A stretch of 22,136 nt of DNA from Candidatus Woesearchaeota archaeon (GTDB lineage: Archaea > Nanobdellota > Nanobdellia > SCGC-AAA011-G17 > JACQNH01). This document shows, in pieces, positions 14,504 through 21,400 of this stretch. Within the stretch, counting starts at the first letter, position 1. Each line of letters begins with the position of its first letter. The DNA is taken from NCBI GenBank assembly GCA_016203175.1, contig JACQNH010000022.1, forward strand, positions 1-22,136, read 5' to 3'. A program made the position numbers and the translations under genes. The notes beneath the pieces are model-generated. The model was not told the DNA's origin, did not search any database, and saw only the letters and a list, made by a program, of their open reading frames with translations.

Positions 14504-15168
14504 TTTTTATTTTAAAGCAGAAACCTTTGAATCATAAAGGGGGTTTATACATTTATGGGATTAATCTAAAAAAAACAGAAAGTTTATGCAATAATGGATT
14601 AAAAAATTTAAAAAACTTTCTTTATGCAGTTTTAGATAAATGTCCAGATAAATTATTTAATTCAGGTCCAAGAAGCAGTCAATTAAAATTTAAATTTGAA
14701 AATCTAAAATTAACAGAAATAAAAAATCATGAAATATCTTTATTAACTAAAAAATCATTTGAAAAATACAATGATTTTTATAGGACAGCACATTCTAAAG
14801 TACAAATGTTTATGTTAGAAAATGATCAAACTACTATTGCAATGGAAATACCTTTATGGCTTTGTTCTAACGAATTAAATGATTTTGAAAAAATATTCCA
14901 ATCAAAAGAAGCTTTAACAGGTCATATAGATTTAATAAAAATTGATAACGATTTAGTTTGGGTATGGGATTATAAGCCAAATGCAGCTAAAGAAGAGTTC
15001 GCTTCAACACAAGTTTATTTTTATGCCTTAATGCTTTCAAAAAGATCAAATATACCTTTAAGTAAAATCAGGTGTGGTTATTTTGATGAGTCTTCAACAT
15101 TTGTTTTTAAACCAGAAGAAATTTTTTTAAAAGAATTAACTAATGCTAAGGATTTACTGGATTTTTAA
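14500..15168 (+). CDS. PD-(D/E)XK nuclease, RecB/Cas4-like
   Basis: About 222 aa (219 if starting at ATT 14509). A restriction-like core is seen: E116 in AMEIPLW, D144 in TGHIDLI, D157-Y-K159 in VWVWDYKP, and Q171-x3-Y175 in QVYFYALML. This E-D-DxK-QxxxY series matches RecB-family nucleases and Cas4. The four-cysteine iron-sulfur cluster of Cas4 is absent, and there is no CRISPR nearby, so it is not called Cas4. The N-terminal ~100 residues are not recognised. The gene is coupled to the NYN nuclease gene upstream and ends facing the SleB-type gene, with adjacent stop codons. A DNA-repair or processing nuclease is likely. Confidence 0.75.
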   Translation: MIFILKQKPLNHKGGLYIYGINLKKTESLCNNGLKNLKNFLYAVLDKCPDKLFNSGPRSSQLKFKFENLKLTEIKNHEISLLTKKSFEKYNDFYRTAHSKVQMFMLENDQTTIAMEIPLWLCSNELNDFEKIFQSKEALTGHIDLIKIDNDLVWVWDYKPNAAKEEFASTQVYFYALMLSKRSNIPLSKIRCGYFDESSTFVFKPEEIFLKELTNAKDLLDF

Positions 15169-15699
15169 TTAATTTTCTTTATAGAATTTATGTTTAAAAT
15201 TACCTTCTAAATTTCTTTCTTCTAATTTTGAGTAATCCCAGTTAGGTTTTATATTTCTTGTATGGTAATGAGTAGCTCCATTTGTAGGATCTTTATATCT
15301 TTTATTTAAAACCCCCCTTGCAACCTCTAAACATTCTTCAAAAATTTTAGAATCAGGGTTCATTAATTTTGTTCTGTTAGGATCTTTCTCATTAAAGCAG
15401 CTATATTGCCTTTTTTTAAGTAAGACTGTTTTTAAATTATTTTCACCATTCCATTTTTTTTCATCTTTATTTCTGTTTAAAGCAGTATAAGCAATAGCTA
15501 TTTTTTCTTCTTTAGAACATCCTCTAGCCTCTCCATACAACATTCTAGCTAATAACATCTCTTCAGAATCTTTATTTAAGTCGCTAGTTTTATAAGACTC
15601 TTCAGCTAAAGCCTCTAAACCATTAAGATTACCAATAGCCAAACCCCCTAAAAATGCTGTTAAACCTCTTAAAATCTCTCTTCTAGTATAATTTTCCAT
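15169..15699 (-). CDS. Tat-exported SleB/CwlJ-type cell-wall hydrolase
   Basis: 176 aa. A twin-arginine-like signal (YTRREILRG, residues 4-12) precedes a hydrophobic stretch (13-25). Residues 45-175 match the Hydrolase_2 (SleB/CwlJ) domain: LLARMLYGEARGCSKEEKIA with catalytic glutamate E57, AYTALNR, QYSCFN (98-103), ECLEVARGVL and GATHYHT (141-147). In bacteria and phages these enzymes are lytic transglycosylases or amidases acting on peptidoglycan cortex. Archaea do not make bacterial peptidoglycan, so the target is either bacterial walls nearby or another glycan. It has its own promoter and is divergent from two tiny membrane-protein genes. Acquisition by transfer is likely, but base composition looks local. 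Confidence 0.85.
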   Translation of the reverse strand: MENYTRREILRGLTAFLGGLAIGNLNGLEALAEESYKTSDLNKDSEEMLLARMLYGEARGCSKEEKIAIAYTALNRNKDEKKWNGENNLKTVLLKKRQYSCFNEKDPNRTKLMNPDSKIFEECLEVARGVLNKRYKDPTNGATHYHTRNIKPNWDYSKLEERNLEGNFKHKFYKEN

Positions 15700-15720
15700 A
15701 CAAATTCTAAGCTAATTTAC

Positions 15721-15728
15721 TATATAAA
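15721..15728 (-). promoter_or_regulatory. TATA box of the SleB-type hydrolase gene
   Basis: TTTATATA preceded by AAAGA, centred 25.5 nt before the ATG at 15699. Confidence 0.65.
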
Positions 15729-15791
15729 TCTTTCGTTACTAATAAGTAGATAATTCAGCTTTTAACATTTATCAGAGGGTTATTCAAATGA

Positions 15792-15836
15792 AATAATTTC
15801 CGGACACCACACCTAGACATAGCATCAGAAATTATT
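15792..15836. repeat. 9-bp inverted repeat around a GC-richer core
   Basis: AATAATTTC (15792-15800) pairs with GAAATTATT (15828-15836); the 27-bp spacer, starting CGGACACCACACC, is GC-richer than the surroundings. The right arm overlaps the TATA box at 15833-15840. It could be an operator shared by the divergent genes or part of a small RNA; no known class fits. Confidence 0.4.
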
Positions 15837-15840
15837 ATAA
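15833..15840 (+). promoter_or_regulatory. TATA-like box of the two-gene membrane operon
   Basis: TATTATAA centred 26.5 nt before the ATG at 15863. Confidence 0.5.
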
Positions 15841-15862
15841 AGTAGTCTGACTAATAAAGTAT

Positions 15863-16063
15863 ATGGTAAAACAAGGTCAGACTCAAATAAATTTAATGTT
15901 TGGGTTCACAGTTTTATTAATAGGAGGGATTTTGCTCGTTTTTTGGGCATTTGGTGAAGCTTTACCGTCTATACCACTAACTGCAATTGGTAAGTGGGGT
16001 TTAGGTATATTAATAATTGCAATTGAAATAATACATACAATAATAAAAGGGGGATTTAAATAA
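15863..16063 (+). CDS. Small two-helix membrane protein
   Basis: 66 aa with two hydrophobic helices at about 10-30 and 41-61, joined by GEALPSIPLTAIGKW, and a short basic C-terminus (KGGFK). No family recognised. The opposite strand is also open here but codes for nothing recognisable. The leaderless start at 15863 is supported by TATA spacing. A second small membrane protein begins 1 nt after its stop, so the two probably act together. The size and topology resemble holin-like proteins, and a wall hydrolase is divergent next door. That parallel is suggestive only. Confidence 0.65.
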   Translation: MVKQGQTQINLMFGFTVLLIGGILLVFWAFGEALPSIPLTAIGKWGLGILIIAIEIIHTIIKGGFK

Positions 16064-16064
16064 A

Positions 16065-16220
16065 ATGGCACTAACACTACCAAAAATAATAATCATACTT
16101 TTAGCCTTATTAAATCTTATATTTATAGGTATAGCTACTGCACTTGGAAAAAGTAGATTGGCAATTTCTTTAGCGGTTGTAGAAGCGATAATAGTAACTT
16201 CTTCTAGCTATTTTGATTGA
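16065..16220 (+). CDS. 51-aa two-helix membrane protein
   Basis: The ATG at 16065 opens a 51-codon frame ending in TGA at 16220 (begins MALTLPKIIIILLALLNLIF). Two hydrophobic helices lie at about 5-27 and 33-47, separated by GKSRLA; the C-terminus SSSYFD is polar. A GGGGGA Shine-Dalgarno motif at the end of the preceding gene precedes it by about 12 nt. Coupling, membrane character and good start context support a real gene. Function unknown. Confidence 0.65.
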   Translation: MALTLPKIIIILLALLNLIFIGIATALGKSRLAISLAVVEAIIVTSSSYFD

Positions 16221-16275
16221 TATTAACTAACAAGATTGAGACAAGTTTCAAAATAACTTATCTAGAAACCAGTTG

Positions 16276-17082
16276 TTAACTAAATCTTTTAACCTTCATC
16301 TTAAAAGCTATCCTATTCATATCTTGCTTTTTTCTTTTCCTAAAAAATTGCTTTAATTTTCCCTTAACACCTTTTTCTTTATAATCTTCTCCAACTAAAG
16401 CACCAGCTAAATTTTTATATTCTTTTGCAGCCTCATTTTCTTTATGTAATGTTAATGGTTTATTCTTAGCCAAAGCTTCTAAAATATCAATTTCATGAGG
16501 CAAAACAGCTAATACAGGACAATTTGCAGCATTTTCAATATCCTTTAAACTTAATTCAAATTTTTTATTATAAACTTTATTTAATATTAAACCACCAATT
16601 TTAGTATCTTTTTGTCTAGCTAACTTTACAGCCATTAAAGTTGCACTCAAAGTAACATGATCAGGAGTTGTAACAACAAATAACATATCACTTGCTATCA
16701 TTGTAGCTAAAATCTCCTCATTCAAAGTAGGACTAGAATCTATTAAAATGATATCATATTCTCCCTTTAAAATTTCAATCTTGTCCTTTAATTTATAAGG
16801 ATCTACTTCTTTATACAACAAAGAACCAGGAATAATATCAAAACCATAATCTGTTTCATAAATTGCATCTTTAATATTTGCTTTATTCTCTAAAACATGA
16901 TGTATAGTTATTTTAGGATTCACATAGCCTAAATGCAATGCTAAATTAGGAGCAGAAAAATTTGCATCCACTAATAATATCTTTTTACCAAAATCATTAG
17001 CTAAAGCAGCTCCTAAAGCCGCTACTGTAGTAGTCTTCCCAACGCCTCCTTTTATTGAAATAACACCATAAATTTTTCCCAT
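16276..17082 (-). CDS. MinD/ParA-type deviant Walker ATPase
   Basis: 268 aa from the ATG at 17082 (MGKIYGVISIKGGVGKTTTV). The deviant Walker A is KGGVGKT (11-17) with the signature lysine K11; switch I is ILLVDANFSAPN (35-46) and Walker B is YDIILIDSSP. Archaeal MinD-like ATPases position chemoreceptors, archaella and other cell structures; ParA relatives move DNA. No ParB, MinC or MinE partner is nearby. The C-terminus, rich in K and R (LKQFFRKRKKQDMNRIAFKM), could be an amphipathic membrane-targeting segment, as in MinD. An upstream TTG (17109) would add nine residues but has no motif to support it. The TTTATAAA at 17092-17099 is too close for the usual leaderless start. Confidence 0.9.
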   Translation of the reverse strand: MGKIYGVISIKGGVGKTTTVAALGAALANDFGKKILLVDANFSAPNLALHLGYVNPKITIHHVLENKANIKDAIYETDYGFDIIPGSLLYKEVDPYKLKDKIEILKGEYDIILIDSSPTLNEEILATMIASDMLFVVTTPDHVTLSATLMAVKLARQKDTKIGGLILNKVYNKKFELSLKDIENAANCPVLAVLPHEIDILEALAKNKPLTLHKENEAAKEYKNLAGALVGEDYKEKGVKGKLKQFFRKRKKQDMNRIAFKMKVKRFS

Positions 17083-17164
17083 TTTAGCTCTTTTATAAAG
17101 AAATTTCAATCTTTTTAATGGTTTCTTTTATCAAATCCTTTTCAATCATACTATTAAAGACAAT

Positions 17165-17779
17165 TTAGAAAAAATTTTTTAAAAGATTCTTTTTAATTTT
17201 TGAATATTCATTTTGATTTAGGTTTAGATTTTTTATATCCCTAAAGGAGAGGATTATTTCTTTTAGCCTTTGTTTAAAATTATTTAAGGAATATTCTGAT
17301 AGCATACTTTGATATTTTTTTGGATCAATTTTTGAATAAATTAAAAGGGTTATTATATCTATTCGATCTTTTTGGCCTTTAATAGACTCTTTTCTATCTA
17401 ATTCTGCACCTTGTTTTAAAAGTAATAAGATCTCAGCCTCGGCAACTTCAAAACCTTTTATTTTAGAAGTATGTTTTATTACTTTTTCAGCCGGTGGGGT
17501 AAGTTTTGAATAGTAGGGTAAATAGATGTCAATATCTATTTCTTCTATTTTTATTTCATATTTTTTCAGATTATCAATTTTGTTTATCGAATATTTTTTG
17601 TTTAAAAGTTCTAGAGTTTTGAAGTCTGGGATAATTATATCTATATCTTTCGATTTATGTTGGGAAGTCCAGAGATAAGCTGCCCATCCCCCTATTACTA
17701 TAAATCTAAAATTTTCTTTTTTTAATTTTTGCATTATTTTCCAACTTTTTTCTGTCAGAAGGCTATTCCAAAATTCCAT
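17165..17779 (-). CDS. AbiEii-like nucleotidyltransferase (toxin of a type IV-like TA pair)
   Basis: 204 aa. The nucleotidyltransferase core is FRFIVIGGWAAYLWTSQHKS (25-44) with G30-G31, followed by D45-I-D47; a third acid is likely D84 in DIDIYLPYY. The block KQGAELDRKESIKGQKDRID (122-141) supplies K122, R129 and K137-D138, as in the AbiEii/MenT nucleotidyltransferase toxins, which transfer nucleotides to tRNA or other targets. The gene overlaps its upstream partner by 17 bp, the standard AbiEi-AbiEii order. Chromosomal TA stability or anti-phage abortive infection is the expected role by family. All key residues look intact. Confidence 0.75.
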   Translation of the reverse strand: MEFWNSLLTEKSWKIMQKLKKENFRFIVIGGWAAYLWTSQHKSKDIDIIIPDFKTLELLNKKYSINKIDNLKKYEIKIEEIDIDIYLPYYSKLTPPAEKVIKHTSKIKGFEVAEAEILLLLKQGAELDRKESIKGQKDRIDIITLLIYSKIDPKKYQSMLSEYSLNNFKQRLKEIILSFRDIKNLNLNQNEYSKIKKNLLKNFF

Positions 17780-18350
17780 ACATCTTTTTCTCCATAGCTT
17801 TTAAAAATTCTTTAGCATACCATTCTTTTAAGTTCCAGAGATCTACAAAAATATTAGCGATAGTTGTTATCTTGCCATATCTTTCAATTAAATGATCTTT
17901 TTTTAATACAAATAGATTATAAGGAGGTTTATTTTCAGGGAATCTTGATTTTATCTCTTCTAAATCAGCATATACATATACTTCAGAGTAGTCTGCTGGG
18001 ACATCTTTGAAAAGAAATTTATATGCACTATAAGAAGAAAATACAATATTATTTGGCATGAGTTTTTCTATTTCCTTTACCGATTTTTCTATTCTTGTAG
18101 AGTAAATAATGTCTTTATGTAAGTTTCTAATGCTTGCCCAGAAATAGAGTATTTTTTTAATATCAACAACACAAAAATTTCTCTGTTTTACTTCTATTGC
18201 ACCGATGTTTTTCAATTTTTGTATTGCTTTATTAATAATACTTAAGGAAATACTCAGAGTTCTAGCTAGGTCTGCCTGTGTTAAAACTTTTCTTTTCTTC
18301 TCTATCGCTTGATAAAGTATTTCTCTGTAAATAACTTCTGCCTGTTTCAT
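17763..18350 (-). CDS. AbiEi-like winged-HTH antitoxin and repressor
   Basis: 195 aa. Residues 8-65 form a winged helix-turn-helix (VLTQADLARTLSISLSIINK, then a wing reaching NFCVVD). The rest matches the layout of AbiEi-type proteins: a YSAYKFL segment, an S-E-V-Y-V-Y-A strand, and the C-terminal TIANIFVDLWNLKEWYAKEF helix pair. AbiEi antitoxins bind their own promoter and neutralise AbiEii without forming a stable complex (type IV). The gene comes first and overlaps the toxin-like gene by 17 bp. The ATG at 18350 is set by a TATA box with AAAGA upstream. Confidence 0.75.
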   Translation of the reverse strand: MKQAEVIYREILYQAIEKKRKVLTQADLARTLSISLSIINKAIQKLKNIGAIEVKQRNFCVVDIKKILYFWASIRNLHKDIIYSTRIEKSVKEIEKLMPNNIVFSSYSAYKFLFKDVPADYSEVYVYADLEEIKSRFPENKPPYNLFVLKKDHLIERYGKITTIANIFVDLWNLKEWYAKEFLKAMEKKMYGILE

Positions 18351-18373
18351 ATTTCTCTTTTTATAATTAACTA

Positions 18374-18381
18374 TTTATAAA
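18374..18381 (-). promoter_or_regulatory. TATA box of the AbiEi/AbiEii-like operon
   Basis: AAAGA then TTTATAAA, centred 27.5 nt before the ATG at 18350. Confidence 0.6.
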
Positions 18382-18398
18382 TCTTTCTATTTTTAGAG

Positions 18399-18440
18399 AA
18401 AGAGCAACTTTTCAAGCAGATTCAGCCCCAATTGCTCTTT
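18399..18440. repeat. 9-bp inverted repeat between the surface-protein and AbiE-like genes
   Basis: AAAGAGCAA (18399-18407) pairs with TTGCTCTTT (18432-18440) across a 24-nt loop. It lies downstream of the surface-protein stop and just upstream of the AbiEi-like promoter. It could be a 3'-end stem of the long mRNA or an AbiEi operator; AbiEi proteins are known to bind inverted repeats, but the placement upstream of the TATA box is not decisive. Confidence 0.4.
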
Positions 18441-18458
18441 ATTACGCCAAATATATTT

Positions 18459-21400
18459 TTAATCATTTCCTTTGAAATACCTCTTTAACCTTTCTAATGT
18501 ATCCTCTCTTTTTACAGACTTCAAAACCTTTTTCCCTTCCACAGCTTTAACATCTTTATCCTCTCTATACACACTCATTTCAAAGGCCTTTTTATTTATT
18601 TCCTTTCTGCTTAAAATATCCTTTACTCTACTTACCATACCCTCTCTACTAACCTTTGATAACCTGTTCTTATCAGAAGTTTCTTTTAATAATCTTTCAA
18701 CATCTTTTTCACTTCCTAACTTTATTTCTTCATATCTTTGTAATCTTCTTAATTCATCTTCTTTCTGTATTCTTTCTAATCTTTCTCTTACATCCGACTT
18801 CTTTAATTTAAATCCTAAAGATTCTAAACTTGGCTTATCGTAAACACTATCCACTTTTATTGCTTTATCTCCTTCTCTAATTAAATCTCTAATCTCTTTT
18901 TGCTTAATAGGCATATCTTTAAGTTTAAATCCAAAAGTTCTCAAATTTTCAGTATCACGATAAATTTCTTTTCTCTTGCTTCTTTCATAAATTACTTTAA
19001 CTAAATTACTAATTCCTTTAAAGCTATTTCTTAAGCCTAAAGCAGTATAATACTCACTTACTTTAACAATTCTTCCAAGTTGGTTTCCAAATCTTTCAAT
19101 TAAACCAGGCTTTTTAGTATTATATTCATCGATCTTTAAAGCATTAATATCTCTATAAATATCTCTATGTTGTAATACAGTTCTGTAAGCCTTATGTTGA
19201 AGTCTATACGATCTTATATGATTTATACTTCTTTCAATTTCTGTAGAAATTCTTTCCAATAATCCAGGCCTCTTTACTTTTATTTTATGGAGGTCTAAAT
19301 TATTTAGGTCACTATAAATCTCTTTTCTGAATTTTAACTTTTTATAGTTGTATTTACTAATGTTTCTTAATCTGAAATAACTCGTTTTAACAAATAAAAT
19401 AATTCCATAATAAATATTTTTAACTAAGTTGTAACTTAATTTACCAATGTAACTTACTAAATTATAAATATTCTTAACTAAAAATCTAACCACACCATAG
19501 ACTGCTTTAATTAAATAGGCCCCACCATAATAAATATTCCTAAAGATGTAATTTATGCCTTTTAACACTGCTTTAACATATAGTCTATCATTCTTAGCCC
19601 TTTGTACTAAAGTTTTTTGAACAGCTTGAGTTGTTTTACCTGTTTGTAAATGTAATATTGCACGCATGTAGGTTTTATTAATATTTAAAATAACCAAAAG
19701 TGAAACAATAAATACTAGGCTCAATATTCCAATTATTATAAGCCAATCTTTTTCTTCAGCCTTTTCTATAATTACTGTTCTCTTTCCCTCTCTCTCTATA
19801 ATCTTAAATTTATGTTCACTGCTTGCCTTTAACCTCTTTAATTCGCTTGCATAAGTCATCTCTACTCTTATTATGTACTCCCCTGCTCTCAATCTTACTT
19901 CATCAAATACCTTCTTGAAAGATAAAGTGCCAAATACAGCCCTAGTTTCTGCTGTTTTAAATACAACATTATTTTCTAAATCTAAAATAGTATAAACTAA
20001 GTCTACATCAACTTTTTTAGAAGTCTTTACATTTATTAATTCTAAAAATAGAACTAAAGCCTCTTTCCCTTCTATAGCTAGGCTTTTCAAATCTAATTTA
20101 ATATCGAACAATGCACTTTCATTTAAGACTTCTCCGGGAGTACAAGCAAGTGACTCATCTGGTTTTTCTTCTTCTCCAGTACAAGTTCCTTTATTTATGC
20201 AAGTTCTTGTTTGCGCACCATATGAAGGACATATCTTTGGACTCCAATAACTACACTCCCAATCATAAGTACAAGGAACTACACCTGGTGTAGGTCTACC
20301 TCCACCACCACCTTCTTCACCGGTTTCCGGAGTCCCTCTTAAAGCAGAGAAGCTAAAGTTCTCAACCTTAAATCTCGTTCCCTCATCCACACAACTTAAA
20401 TTATTAGATTTAAAGCTTCCACCAATACAATCTTTCAAATTTGTTTCATTTACCTCGTTACATACATTGCTTATCTCATCTATTGTACTAATCTCTGCAT
20501 CTTCTGCACATAATTCTACAAAATTATTATCTGTTAAGTACAATATTTTTTTTTCATTAATTAGTAATTGCTTGCTTAAATTAATTAAGATTGAATTTAC
20601 TGTTTTTTTTAATGAAACATTTCTTAATTTTATTCTTGCTGTTAAAGAAAAATTATGGCTAAAATTAACCAATAAGGTTGTATCATCAAAGAACAACACC
20701 TCCTTTACACCAGTGAAAGTTCCATTTACGCTCTTTCCATCAACAGTAATATTAAGCTTAGTAATTCCTGTTGTGTTTACAAATGATTCATTACCAATTA
20801 ATGTATCTTTGAAATCTCCAATATGATCTCCATCTTCATCCGGAGCAGAAAAGAATGTTGTTTCACTCGCATTTACATTATTAAAAGTGTCATTTGCTAT
20901 AAATGTGATATTATACTGACCTTCTAATTCCGGAATTGTAAATGATCTATTGTACTTGGTTGGATGATTTGTTGCATTATTAAGAGTTAATTGTCTTATT
21001 GTTCCATTAGGAAAAGTTATATCTACCAAAACTTTGTTGACTGCTTGATTATCAGTCACATTCGCACCAATTTCTATTATTACAGAAAAATTAAACGTGC
21101 TATTTGATATAGGTATTAAATTAGTTACATTAGGAGCGACAGTTTCATTAGTTGTAGTTACAGATGTTGAATTTTTGTAGATGCTCTGCAATCCACCTTC
21201 ACTTACATTGTATTGTACAATAAAAACATCACCATTTGAGAAGTTACCGGGTATAATACATGCATCCAACAAGAAAAGAGTACAAGGTATTAGGGTATCA
21301 GTAACATTTGTACCATTAGCTTGGTTAGTAAACTGTCTAGTTCTATTAATTATATTGTTCTTAAACCAAGTTATGGTTACATTAATCTTATCCCCATTAT

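Noticed and set aside
14500..15168. Cas4 assignment for the PD-(D/E)XK protein
   Set aside because: No four-cysteine iron-sulfur cluster, no CRISPR repeats and no cas genes in the window.
15883..16083. Minus-strand 66-codon frame antisense to the small membrane gene
   Set aside because: The plus-strand gene has a TATA box at correct spacing and a coupled downstream gene; the antisense frame has neither.
15169..16220. Prophage lysis cassette
   Set aside because: No capsid, terminase, portal, tail or integrase genes nearby; the hydrolase has a Tat signal of its own.
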